From: Bermanella sp040371755
Lineage (GTDB): Bacteria > Pseudomonadota > Gammaproteobacteria > Pseudomonadales > Oceanobacteraceae
Assembly (NCBI RefSeq): GCF_040371755.1
Contig: NZ_BAABWE010000002.1
Location: 372,001 to 436,000, forward strand
Reading direction: 5' to 3'
DNA: 64,000 nt
Numbering within the stretch: the first letter of the stretch is position 1; each line of letters opens with the position of its first letter. The position numbers and the translations under genes are program-made. The notes under the pieces are model-generated. The model was not told the origin of the DNA. It did not search any database and saw only the letters and a program-made list of their open reading frames with translations. Of the stretch, positions 52,981-60,654 are shown in pieces.

Positions 52981-53373
52981 TTAGAATACCGTACAAATCA
53001 CTTCACCACCGATACCAGCAGCACGAGCTGCACGATCAGTCATGATACCTTTAGAAGTAGAAATAATTGCGATGCCTAGGCCCGCTTCTACTTTAGGTAG
53101 ATCAGTTGTCGCCTTGTAAGTACGAAGACCTGGGCGAGAAACACGTTTGATGCTCTCAATTACAGGCTTACCTTCGTAGTACTTAAGGTCGATGTTTAAT
53201 GTTGGTTTAACGTCTCCGTCAACCTTAAAATCTGCAATGTAACCTTCGCTCTTTAGAACTTCAGCTACAGACGCCTTCACTTTGGAAGAAGGCATTGCAA
53301 CAGTGGCTTTACCAGCGCCCTGCGCATTGCGAATACGAGTGATCATATCCGCCAAAGTATCTTGCATACTCAT
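52981..53373 (-). CDS. rpsH: 30S ribosomal protein S8
   Basis: A 130-residue 16S rRNA binder that, in E. coli, also represses the spc operon at rplE. MQDTLADMITRIRNAQ and the C-terminal GLGIAIISTSKGIMTDRAARAAGIGGEVIC are diagnostic. The ATG-ATG pair at the start (MSMQD) leaves two-residue uncertainty. Confidence 0.97.
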   Translation of the reverse strand: MSMQDTLADMITRIRNAQGAGKATVAMPSSKVKASVAEVLKSEGYIADFKVDGDVKPTLNIDLKYYEGKPVIESIKRVSRPGLRTYKATTDLPKVEAGLGIAIISTSKGIMTDRAARAAGIGGEVICTVF

Positions 53374-53439
53374 GCTTTAACCTCTCTGTTGTGCAGCGAC
53401 CCAATTGCCCGGCCGATGAGCCGAGCTAATGGGGAATGC

Positions 53440-53745
53440 TTACCAACTGGCCTTTTTAAGACCTGGGATGTTGCCCATCATTCCTTGCTCGCGAATCATG
53501 ATGCGAGAAAGTTTGAATTTACGGTACACGCCATGTGGGCGGCCCGTTAATTGACAACGGTTTTGTAAGCGGCTCTTAGAAGAGTCACGTGGCAATTTTT
53601 GTAGCGCCATTTGCGCATTCCATACATCTTCTTCAGAAGATTCATGGTTTTTAATAATTGCCAGTAACGCTTCACGCTTCTCAGCGTATTTAGCCACTAA
53701 TTTTTCGCGCTTCAGCTCGCGCTGTTTCATCGAAACTTTAGCCAT
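53440..53745 (-). CDS. rpsN: 30S ribosomal protein S14
   Basis: A 101-residue S14 of the long, zinc-free type. It has MAKVSMKQRELKREKLVAKY at the start and RCQLTGRPHGVYRKFKLSRIMIRE at the end, with no CxxC pair. The 66-bp gap to rpsH is longer than elsewhere in the cluster. Confidence 0.96.
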   Translation of the reverse strand: MAKVSMKQRELKREKLVAKYAEKREALLAIIKNHESSEEDVWNAQMALQKLPRDSSKSRLQNRCQLTGRPHGVYRKFKLSRIMIREQGMMGNIPGLKKASW

Positions 53746-53756
53746 AGTCCTACTCC

Positions 53757-54296
53757 TTAGTTACGGAACGGGAAGTTCAGTGCACGAAGTAGAGCACGGC
53801 CTTCATCGTTAGTACGCGCAGTAGTGGTCACAGTGATGTCAAGACCACGAACTTTATCCACTTTATCGTATTCGATTTCAGGGAAAATGATCTGCTCTTT
53901 AACACCCATGCTGTAGTTACCACGACCGTCGAACGATTTACCGTTCAGGCCACGGAAGTCACGTACACGCGGAAGGGCGATATCTACCAAACGGTCCATG
54001 AAATCCCACATGCGATCTGCACGTAGAGTCACTTTACAACCGATTGGCCAGCCTTCACGAACTTTAAAGCCTGCTACTGATTTGCGTGCTTTAGTTACAA
54101 CTACTTTTTGACCAGATAGTTGTTCTAAATCTGCAACAGCAGCGTCAACTTGTTTCTTATCACCGATGCCTTCACCAACACCCATGTTTAGGGTAATTTT
54201 GGTTACTTTTGGCACTTCCATGATGTTTTGGTAGCCAAATTCTTCTTGCAGCTTGGCTACCACTTCGCTTTTGTATAAATCTTTTAAACGAGACAT
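53757..54296 (-). CDS. rplE: 50S ribosomal protein L5
   Basis: A 5S rRNA-binding protein with KSVAGFKVREGWPIGCKVTLR and RDFRGLNGKSFDGRGNYSMGVKEQIIFPEI. I chose the start at 54296 (179 residues, as in E. coli); the frame from 54365 would overlap rplX by about 60 bases. In E. coli this is the S8 repression site. Confidence 0.96.
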   Translation of the reverse strand: MSRLKDLYKSEVVAKLQEEFGYQNIMEVPKVTKITLNMGVGEGIGDKKQVDAAVADLEQLSGQKVVVTKARKSVAGFKVREGWPIGCKVTLRADRMWDFMDRLVDIALPRVRDFRGLNGKSFDGRGNYSMGVKEQIIFPEIEYDKVDKVRGLDITVTTTARTNDEGRALLRALNFPFRN

Positions 54297-54306
54297 AGTG
54301 GCACCC

Positions 54307-54624
54307 TTATGCGTCAACTTGTTCGCCAGTGGATTTGAATACACGAACTTTTTGTCCGCCATCAATCACTGAGAAACCAACACGATCTGCTTTACCAGAC
54401 TTAGGATTAAAGATCGCAACGTTAGAAGCTTGAATACCCGCTTCTTTTTCAACGATGCCACCTGGTTGACCTAGGTATGGGTTTGGCTTTTGGTGTTTCT
54501 TAATCATGTTAACACCGGCAACGATCAAACGACCGTCAGGTAGAACGCGGTTAACTTTTCCGCGCTTACCTTTGTCTTTACCGGCGATTACAATTACTTC
54601 ATCTTCACGACGAATCTTTTTCAT
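54307..54624 (-). CDS. rplX: 50S ribosomal protein L24
   Basis: A KOW-domain assembly initiator of 105 residues. EVIVIAGKDKGKRGKVNRVLPDGRLIVAGVNMIKKHQKP is the KOW signature. It lies 10 bp from both neighbours. Confidence 0.97.
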   Translation of the reverse strand: MKKIRREDEVIVIAGKDKGKRGKVNRVLPDGRLIVAGVNMIKKHQKPNPYLGQPGGIVEKEAGIQASNVAIFNPKSGKADRVGFSVIDGGQKVRVFKSTGEQVDA

Positions 54625-54634
54625 AACACGCCTC

Positions 54635-55003
54635 CTACAGTACTTCAGGAGCTAATGACACGATCTTCATGTACTTTTCAGTACGAAGTTCACGAGTCAC
54701 AGGTCCGAATATACGAGTACCGACTGGTGCTTGGCTGGCATTCAATAAAACAGCAGCGTTACCATCGAAACGAATCAAAGATCCGTCTTGACGACGTACG
54801 CCCGCTTTAGTGCGAACAACAACAGCATCTAACACTTGACCTTTTTTAACTTTACCGCGTGGAATTGCTTCCTTAACAGTAACTTTAATTAGATCACCCA
54901 CACGCGCGTAACGACGATGAGATCCGCCCAGTACTTTAATACACATTACGCGCTTTGCGCCGCTGTTATCAGCAACGTCTAGCATTGTTTGTGTCTGAAT
55001 CAT
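54635..55003 (-). CDS. rplN: 50S ribosomal protein L14
   Basis: A 122-residue protein of the intersubunit bridge. MIQTQTMLDVADNSGAKRVMCIKVLGGSHRRYA and FGPVTRELRTEKYMKIVSLAPEVL are highly conserved. It begins the spc portion, 30 bp after rpsQ, a gap with room for a promoter although none is evident. Confidence 0.97.
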   Translation of the reverse strand: MIQTQTMLDVADNSGAKRVMCIKVLGGSHRRYARVGDLIKVTVKEAIPRGKVKKGQVLDAVVVRTKAGVRRQDGSLIRFDGNAAVLLNASQAPVGTRIFGPVTRELRTEKYMKIVSLAPEVL

Positions 55004-55033
55004 GGTCTATAGCTCCAATTATCTTCTCTGGGC

Positions 55034-55294
55034 CTACACCTTGGTTGCACGTTCGTCAACGCTTACCAATGTCCAAGTTTTGGACTTTGATAGCGGACGA
55101 CATTCGCGTACAGAAACAGTATCACCGATGGTGCATTCGTTCTGTTCGTCATGCGCGTGCAGCTTAGTGGAGCGTTTAACAAACTTACCGTAGATTGGGT
55201 GCTTAACGCGACGCTCAATCAAAACAGTAATGGTTTTGTCCATTTTGTCGCTAACGACCTTACCTTGAAGTGTACGTACAATCGCTTCAGCCAT
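55034..55294 (-). CDS. rpsQ: 30S ribosomal protein S17
   Basis: An OB-fold 16S rRNA binder. RTLQGKVVSDKMDKTITV and HPIYGKFVKRSTKLHAHDE are diagnostic. Two ATGs are possible: 55300 overlaps the rpmC stop with no room for a ribosome site, whereas 55294 has GGTGA six bases upstream and gives MAEAIVRTLQG, as in the family. I chose 55294 (86 aa). Confidence 0.95.
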   Translation of the reverse strand: MAEAIVRTLQGKVVSDKMDKTITVLIERRVKHPIYGKFVKRSTKLHAHDEQNECTIGDTVSVRECRPLSKSKTWTLVSVDERATKV

Positions 55295-55296
55295 AA

Positions 55297-55488
55297 TCAT
55301 TCACCTGCTTTCTGGTTGATGATGGTTTTAACGCGCGCAATATCGCGACGCACTTCTTTTAGCAAATGGGTTTGACCTAGTTGGCCAGTCGCCTTTTGCA
55401 TGCGGTATTTAAATTGGTCCGCTAACAAGCCTTTTAACTCAACGTTGAGTTCGTCGGCAGATTTTTCACGTAAGTCTTGTGCGTTCAT
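55297..55488 (-). CDS. rpmC: 50S ribosomal protein L29
   Basis: A 63-residue two-helix protein at the exit tunnel. LREKSADELNVELKGLLADQF and LKEVRRDIARVKTIINQKAGE match the family. Its ATG shares the A of the rplP stop (TGATG); the GTG one codon upstream is a less likely start. Confidence 0.95.
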   Translation of the reverse strand: MNAQDLREKSADELNVELKGLLADQFKYRMQKATGQLGQTHLLKEVRRDIARVKTIINQKAGE

Positions 55489-55898
55489 CACATCACCGTC
55501 CGCGTTACAAATGTAGTTGAAACGGGTAGCTTGGCTGCAGCAAGTGAGAAGGCTTCACGGGCTAGTTCTTCACTAACACCTTCCATCTCATATAGGACAC
55601 GACCTGGCTGAATCTGGCATACCCAGTATTCAACGTTACCCTTACCTTTACCCTGACGAACCTCTAGAGGCTTGCTGGTAATCGGCTTGTCAGGGAAGAT
55701 ACGAATCCAGATTTTACCACCACGTTTGATCTTACGGTTCATGGCACGACGAGCCGCTTCGATCTGACGAGCAGTGATGCGTCCACGACCAGTTGCTTTA
55801 AGGCCATATTCGCCAAAGCTAACTTTAGATCCTTTCGCAAGACCGCGGTTACGGCCTTTCATCATCTTACGGAATTTTGTGCGTTTAGGTTGTAACAT
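55488..55898 (-). CDS. rplP: 50S ribosomal protein L16
   Basis: A 136-residue A-site protein. MLQPKRTKFRKMMKGRNRGLA, GRITARQIEAARRAMNRKIKRGG and the C-terminal KLPVSTTFVTRTVM are diagnostic. Its stop overlaps the rpmC start. Confidence 0.97.
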   Translation of the reverse strand: MLQPKRTKFRKMMKGRNRGLAKGSKVSFGEYGLKATGRGRITARQIEAARRAMNRKIKRGGKIWIRIFPDKPITSKPLEVRQGKGKGNVEYWVCQIQPGRVLYEMEGVSEELAREAFSLAAAKLPVSTTFVTRTVM

Positions 55899-55912
55899 CT
55901 TCTACGCTCCCC

Positions 55913-56605
55913 TTACTTCGCTTGGCGTTGCTTTTTAGCACCGCCACTTTTAGCGCGGGCACGAACTTCATCGATACCACCTAGGATTTCGCCTTTGAAG
56001 ATCCACACTTTGATGCCAATAACACCGTAAGTTGTGTGTGCTTCATAAGTAGCGTAATCGATATCAGCACGTAGAGTATGCAAAGGTACACGACCTTCAC
56101 GATACCATTCTGCACGTGCGATTTCTGCACCGCCTAAACGACCACTCACCTGGATCTTGATACCTTCAGCACCACCGCGCATAGCGTTTTGTACTGCACG
56201 CTTCATGGCACGACGGAACATCACGCGACGCTCTAATTGGCTAGCCACTGACTGACCAACTAATTTTGCATCTAGATCCGGCTTGCGAATTTCTTCGATG
56301 TTCAGGTGAACGGGCACGCCCATCATTGCTGATACGTCTTGACGCAACTTATCAACATCTTCACCTTTTTTACCAATCACGATACCTGGACGGGCAGTGT
56401 GAATGGTGATTTTCGCAGTTTGAGCTGGACGCTCAATTACCACTTTACTTACTGATGCTTTCTCAAGACGCTTCTCAATTGTAGAGCGCACTTGGATGTC
56501 AGTTAGTAACTGATCTGCGTATTTATCTTTGCCTGCATACCAAACAGAGTTGTGATCTTTGGTAATGCCCAGGCGTATACCTGTTGGATGTACTTTCTGA
56601 CCCAT
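55913..56605 (-). CDS. rpsC: 30S ribosomal protein S3
   Basis: A 230-residue mRNA-entry protein with an N-terminal KH domain (GIVIGKKGEDVDKLRQDVS). MGQKVHPTGIRLGI opens it and IKVWIFKGEILGG is the C-terminal domain motif. The tail is basic (SGGAKKQRQAK). Confidence 0.97.
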   Translation of the reverse strand: MGQKVHPTGIRLGITKDHNSVWYAGKDKYADQLLTDIQVRSTIEKRLEKASVSKVVIERPAQTAKITIHTARPGIVIGKKGEDVDKLRQDVSAMMGVPVHLNIEEIRKPDLDAKLVGQSVASQLERRVMFRRAMKRAVQNAMRGGAEGIKIQVSGRLGGAEIARAEWYREGRVPLHTLRADIDYATYEAHTTYGVIGIKVWIFKGEILGGIDEVRARAKSGGAKKQRQAK

Positions 56606-56608
56606 GAC

Positions 56609-56941
56609 CTAGACCTCTGCTACCTTAACGGTGATATGACATGTACGCTTTAGGATGCGATCTGCGCGTCCCTTCGCACGAGGGCGAATACGTTTCATAG
56701 TCATAGCTTCGTCAACAAAGATTGTTGAAACTTTCAGCTCGTCAACGTCAGCACCATCGTTGTGCTCAGCGTTAGCAATTGCAGACTCAAGAACTTTCTT
56801 GATTAACTCTGCACCCTTTTTAGGGCTGAAAGACAAAATGTTTAAAGCGTCTGCTACAGATTTGCCGCGAATTTGATCGGCGACCAATCGGCCTTTCTGA
56901 GCAGATAAACGAGCGCTTTTTAATTTAGCGACTGTTTCCAT
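56609..56941 (-). CDS. rplV: 50S ribosomal protein L22
   Basis: A tunnel-lining protein of 110 residues. SARLSAQKGRLVADQIRGK and the beta-hairpin MKRIRPRAKGRADRILKRTCHITV (macrolide-interacting loop) are typical. It lies 3 bp upstream of rpsC, so translation is likely coupled. Confidence 0.97.
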   Translation of the reverse strand: METVAKLKSARLSAQKGRLVADQIRGKSVADALNILSFSPKKGAELIKKVLESAIANAEHNDGADVDELKVSTIFVDEAMTMKRIRPRAKGRADRILKRTCHITVKVAEV

Positions 56942-56946
56942 CTCAA

Positions 56947-57222
56947 TTACCTCTTGGCCTTTTTATCTGCAACATGACCTTTGTAAGTACGAGTACCGGC
57001 GAATTCGCCTAACTTGTGACCTACCATTTCTTCGCTTACTAACACAGGAACGTGTTGACGTCCGTTGTGTACAGCGATGGTCAATCCAACAAACTCTGGG
57101 AAAATAGTAGAGCGGCGAGACCAAGTTTTAATTGGCTTGCGGTCACCTTTTTCTAGAGCGGTCTCAACTTTCGCCATCAAATGATGATCAACGAAAGGAC
57201 CTTTTTTCAATGAACGTGGCAT
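56947..57222 (-). CDS. rpsS: 30S ribosomal protein S19
   Basis: A 91-residue head protein. MPRSLKKGPFVDHHLMAKV and GHKLGEFAGTRTYKGH are diagnostic. It is spaced 17 bp after rplB and 5 bp before rplV. Confidence 0.97.
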   Translation of the reverse strand: MPRSLKKGPFVDHHLMAKVETALEKGDRKPIKTWSRRSTIFPEFVGLTIAVHNGRQHVPVLVSEEMVGHKLGEFAGTRTYKGHVADKKAKR

Positions 57223-57239
57223 CTAATTCACCCTATCCG

Positions 57240-58064
57240 TTATTTAGAACGACGACGGACAATCATATTGTCTGTACGCTTATTCTTACGAGTTTTATAA
57301 CCCTTAGTTGGAACGCCCCAAGGTGTTACAGGATGACGGCCACCAGAAGTACGACCTTCACCACCACCATGTGGGTGATCAACCGGGTTCATCGCTACAC
57401 CACGGACAGTTGGGCGAACACCACGCCAGCGCTTAGCACCAGCTTTACCTAGTTGACGTAGGCTGTGCTCAGAGTTACTTACTTCGCCTAAAGTAGCGCG
57501 ACAATCAGCAAGTATCTTACGCATCTCACCAGAGCGTAAACGTAGAGTAACGTATGCACCTTCTTTGGCGATCAACTGAGCAGAAGTACCAGCAGAACGG
57601 GCCATTTGGCCGCCTTTACCTGGCTTAAGCTCGATGTTGTGAATCACGCTACCAAGAGGCATGTTGCGCACTGCCATAGTGCTACCTACTTTGATTGGCG
57701 CGGTTTCACCAGAAATAATCTGATCACCAGCGTTTAGGCCTTTAGGGGCCAAAATATAACGACGCTCACCATCGGCATAACAAACAAGTGCGATATTTGC
57801 ACTACGGTTTGGATCATATTCCAGACGTTCTACTTTGGCTGGGATACCATCTTTGTTACGCTTGAAGTCAACGATACGGTAAAGCTGTTTATGACCACCG
57901 CCAACGTGACGAGTGGTAATGCGACCGTTGTTATTACGACCACCAGACTTACCTTGTTTCTCTGTCAATGCAGAGTGCGGACGACCTTTGTGAAGATCTG
58001 CGTTAACAACCTTAACAACGTGACGGCGTCCGGCAGAAGTTGGCTTGGTTTTTACTAATGCCAT
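57240..58064 (-). CDS. rplB: 50S ribosomal protein L2
   Basis: A 274-residue 23S rRNA binder needed for subunit association and peptidyl transfer. It shows GRNNNGRITTRHVGGGHKQLYR and the C-terminal GVAMNPVDHPHGGGEGRTSGGRHPVTPWG with the conserved histidine (His229 in E. coli). Confidence 0.98.
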   Translation of the reverse strand: MALVKTKPTSAGRRHVVKVVNADLHKGRPHSALTEKQGKSGGRNNNGRITTRHVGGGHKQLYRIVDFKRNKDGIPAKVERLEYDPNRSANIALVCYADGERRYILAPKGLNAGDQIISGETAPIKVGSTMAVRNMPLGSVIHNIELKPGKGGQMARSAGTSAQLIAKEGAYVTLRLRSGEMRKILADCRATLGEVSNSEHSLRQLGKAGAKRWRGVRPTVRGVAMNPVDHPHGGGEGRTSGGRHPVTPWGVPTKGYKTRKNKRTDNMIVRRRSK

Positions 58065-58078
58065 CTTAACTACTCCTA

Positions 58079-58372
58079 TTACTCGACGTCAGCGAAGTCA
58101 ATGTCATGGCCATCGGCTAGACGAACATATGCTTTACGCACGTCGTTACGTTTACCCATGCCACGCGCTGTACGCTTGGTTTTACCTTTAAGGTTAAGCA
58201 CTTGTACGTTACGAACTTTAACTTCGAACAATTGCTCAACCGCCGCTTTAATTTCTGGCTTGGTTGCATCAGGTGCTACGCGGAAAACGAATTGACCGTC
58301 ATCAGCTGCTACTGTTGCTTTCTCAGAGATGTGAGGCCCAAGTAGAACTTTATAGATACGCTCTTGGTTCAT
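58079..58372 (-). CDS. rplW: 50S ribosomal protein L23
   Basis: A 97-residue protein at the tunnel exit that docks trigger factor and SRP. ERIYKVLLGPHISEKATVAAD and the C-terminal RNDVRKAYVRLADG are conserved. It overlaps the rplD stop as ATGA. Confidence 0.97.
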   Translation of the reverse strand: MNQERIYKVLLGPHISEKATVAADDGQFVFRVAPDATKPEIKAAVEQLFEVKVRNVQVLNLKGKTKRTARGMGKRNDVRKAYVRLADGHDIDFADVE

Positions 58373-58971
58373 CCTAACATCTCCTCTACTTTCTTAAGTG
58401 CCGATACAGTTACAAGCACTTTTTCGAAAGAAACCAGGCTAACAGGATCTACTGAACCCGCTTCAGATACTGCAACGTGTGGTACGTTACGAGAAGCTAG
58501 GTATAGGTTCTTATCGATCTCTTGATCAACAATAAGAACGTTAGCTAGATCCAGTCCAGCCAATTTCGCAGTGAAACCTTTAGTTTTGTGGTCAGCTACT
58601 TCGAAGCTGTCTACAACTACTAAACGATCCTGACGAACAAGCTCAGACCAAATAGCCTGCATCGCTGCGCGATACATCTTTTTGTTAAGTTTTTGATCGT
58701 AGTCACGTGGACGAGCAGCGAATGTTACGCCACCTGAACGCCAGATTGGACCACGAGAAGTACCAGCACGAGCACGGCCAGTACCTTTTTGACGCCATGG
58801 CTTAGCACCACCACCGCTCACATCAGAACGGCTCTTTTGTGCTTTAGAACCTTGACGTGCGCCAGCTAGGTACGCTGTTACCAACTGATGAACTAATGAC
58901 TCGTTATAATCACGAGCAAACGCTGCATCAGAAACGCTAACAGTGGAACCACCTTGAACATTGATATCCAT
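58369..58971 (-). CDS. rplD: 50S ribosomal protein L4
   Basis: A 200-residue tunnel protein and, in E. coli, autogenous repressor of the S10 operon. GGGAKPWRQKGTGRARAGTSRGPIWRSGGVTFA is the extended-loop signature. I chose ATG 58971 with GGAG five bases upstream; the in-frame GTG two codons earlier lies over that site. Confidence 0.96.
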   Translation of the reverse strand: MDINVQGGSTVSVSDAAFARDYNESLVHQLVTAYLAGARQGSKAQKSRSDVSGGGAKPWRQKGTGRARAGTSRGPIWRSGGVTFAARPRDYDQKLNKKMYRAAMQAIWSELVRQDRLVVVDSFEVADHKTKGFTAKLAGLDLANVLIVDQEIDKNLYLASRNVPHVAVSEAGSVDPVSLVSFEKVLVTVSALKKVEEMLG

Positions 58972-58982
58972 TGTCACTCCCC

Positions 58983-59621
58983 TTATCCGCGAGCTTTAAT
59001 CGCTGGCTTAATGATCAATTGACCACCAGTCGCACCTGGAAGCGCGCCTTTAACCAGAATTAAGTTGCTTTCCGCGTCTACACGAACAATCTCAAGGTTT
59101 TGAGTTGTTACGCGCTCAGCGCCCATGTGGCCTGCCATCTTTTTGCCTTTCCAAACACGACCAGGTGTTTGACATTGGCCGATAGAACCAGGTGCACGGT
59201 GTGATAAGGAGTTACCGTGAGTAGCGTCTTGCATGGAGAAATTCCAGCGTTTAACACCACCTTGGAAACCTTTACCTTTAGATTGGCCTGTTACATCAAC
59301 AATCTGACCCGCTTCAAAGCGAGCAACTGTTAATTCATCACCAACATTTAATTCCGCTACTTCATCAGTACGAAATTCTAACAATGCGTCACCTGCAGTT
59401 ACGTTTGCTTTTGCAAAGTGACCAGCAGCAGCTTTAGACACGCGAGATGCCTTCTTGCTACCTGCAGTAACTTGCACAGCGTTGTAGCCGTCAGTTTCTG
59501 TGGTTTTAACCTGAGATACACGGTTAGGTGTAACTTCGATTACAGTAACTGGTACAGATGCGCCGTCTTCAGTAAATACGCGAGTCATACCCGCTTTTTT
59601 ACCTACTAATCCAAGTGCCAT
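58983..59621 (-). CDS. rplC: 50S ribosomal protein L3
   Basis: A 212-residue peptidyl-transferase-proximal protein. MALGLVGKKAGMTRVFTEDG opens it; GKGFQGGVKRWNF and the methylatable-Gln region THGNSLSHRAPGSIGQCQTPGRV are present. I chose ATG 59621 with AGAGG upstream; the longer frame from 59669 adds non-conserved residues. Confidence 0.96.
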   Translation of the reverse strand: MALGLVGKKAGMTRVFTEDGASVPVTVIEVTPNRVSQVKTTETDGYNAVQVTAGSKKASRVSKAAAGHFAKANVTAGDALLEFRTDEVAELNVGDELTVARFEAGQIVDVTGQSKGKGFQGGVKRWNFSMQDATHGNSLSHRAPGSIGQCQTPGRVWKGKKMAGHMGAERVTTQNLEIVRVDAESNLILVKGALPGATGGQLIIKPAIKARG

Positions 59622-59722
59622 TTTAATACCTCTTGTGTACGGGGCTGAATACCCACTATGGCCGCCCAAAAAGCGTTACACTAGAAAAAAGTTCTAGCTC
59701 CGTTTATTAAAGTTTTTTCGAA

Positions 59723-60034
59723 TTAACCTAGGCTAATTTGAACTTCAACACCCGCAGCAAGATCCAATTTCATAAGCGCGTCTACAGTCTTTTCTGTAGG
59801 CTCAACAATGTCGAGCATGCGCTTGTGTGTACGAATCTCATATTGGTCACGCGCGTCTTTGTTGACGTGCGGTGAAATCAATATAGTTAAACGCTCTTTA
59901 CGTGTGGGCAGCGGTATAGGACCACGAACCTGTGCTCCAGTACGCTTAGCCGTTTCCACGATTTCTTGCGTAGACTGGTCGATCAGGCGATGGTCAAAGG
60001 CCTTCAGCCGAATACGAATTTTCTGGTTTTGCAT
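59723..60034 (-). CDS. rpsJ: 30S ribosomal protein S10 (NusE)
   Basis: A 103-residue head protein that also joins antitermination complexes with NusB. MQNQKIRIRLKAFDHRLID and RGPIPLPTRKERLTILISPHVNKDARDQYEIRTHKR are nearly identical to the E. coli protein, which fixes the start at 60034; TTG 60040 is spurious. It is the first gene of the S10 operon; tuf is not upstream here. Confidence 0.97.
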   Translation of the reverse strand: MQNQKIRIRLKAFDHRLIDQSTQEIVETAKRTGAQVRGPIPLPTRKERLTILISPHVNKDARDQYEIRTHKRMLDIVEPTEKTVDALMKLDLAAGVEVQISLG

Positions 60035-60093
60035 AACCAAGAACTCCGATAATGAAACATAAATTCCGCTTACCCCTTTTTAAAGGGACGCGA

Positions 60094-60122
60094 ATTGTAA
60101 TCGTGTATGGTCAACCTGTCAA
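60094..60122 (-). promoter_or_regulatory. near-consensus sigma-70 promoter for the S10 operon
   Basis: In minus-strand sense TTGACA (60122-60117) is followed after exactly 17 bases by TACAAT (60099-60094). The expected transcript start is about 55 bases before rpsJ, so the leader is short. Confidence 0.9.
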
Positions 60123-60291
60123 GAAATAACCACCCCTCAAAACCCAGTTATTTCGGGGGCTGCAAAGCGATACGCTGAAAATTTGATCAGGCAGGATTTT
60201 CACTATATTCCGATTAGAAATTAAGCACTTAGATCCAATAAGCCTCACTTTTGATCACACCTTAAAATACAATATCCTGCCCCCACTGCTT

Positions 60292-60320
60292 AAAACTCAC
60301 ACAACCATCAGTGAGTTTTT
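60292..60320. terminator. orphan terminator-like hairpin
   Basis: AAAACTCAC / GTGAGTTTT with a ten-base loop is followed on + by T and CTAAAT; on - it is followed by TTTTAAG through its own arm. No gene ends next to it; see the small-RNA suggestion. Confidence 0.5.
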
Positions 60321-60417
60321 CTAAATATAAGGCAACTTCCTTAGATTTTGGTACGCACCTCAAATTTTCACACTATGACTACTGATATAGTTGGCTCATT
60401 GAAACTGAGGTCTCACT

Positions 60418-60654
60418 ATGCGTAAAAGTTTGTGCTTACTGTGTGTATTGGCGGGTATTCAAGGCTGTAGCTTCCTTGATCCCATGTTTAAGTCCGAAGA
60501 GGTCAAACCTTGGCAAAAAGGCATTCTGGCTAAAAAGCAGATGTCCCTACAGGGAGATCCCATCGATAACTATGTGGATGAACACATTTATTTTTCTACC
60601 GAAGGGTCCACCGGTGGTAAGAGTGTAGGAGGCGGCGGCTGTGGCTGTAACTAA
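60418..60654 (+). CDS. DUF4266 lipoprotein
   Basis: A 78-residue lipoprotein with lipobox GIQGCSFLD. VKPWQKGILAKKQM is the DUF4266 hallmark, and the mature protein ends in a Gly/Cys-rich tail (GGGGCGCN). In other bacteria this family precedes a DUF3570 gene, often with a thioredoxin-like and an ApbE-like gene, which are not seen here. The function is unknown; envelope redox or metal work is speculation. It overlaps the next gene by 14 bp. Confidence 0.85.
   Translation: MRKSLCLLCVLAGIQGCSFLDPMFKSEEVKPWQKGILAKKQMSLQGDPIDNYVDEHIYFSTEGSTGGKSVGGGGCGCN

Larger units (their letters stand above)
60035..60417. other. 383-bp divergent intergenic region rpsJ / DUF4266
   Basis: It holds the rpsJ promoter (60094-60122), a short CCCTTT-AA-AAAGGG hairpin in the rpsJ leader, and further right an isolated terminator-like hairpin at 60292-60320 that no annotated gene explains. 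I found no ORF. Confidence 0.6.
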
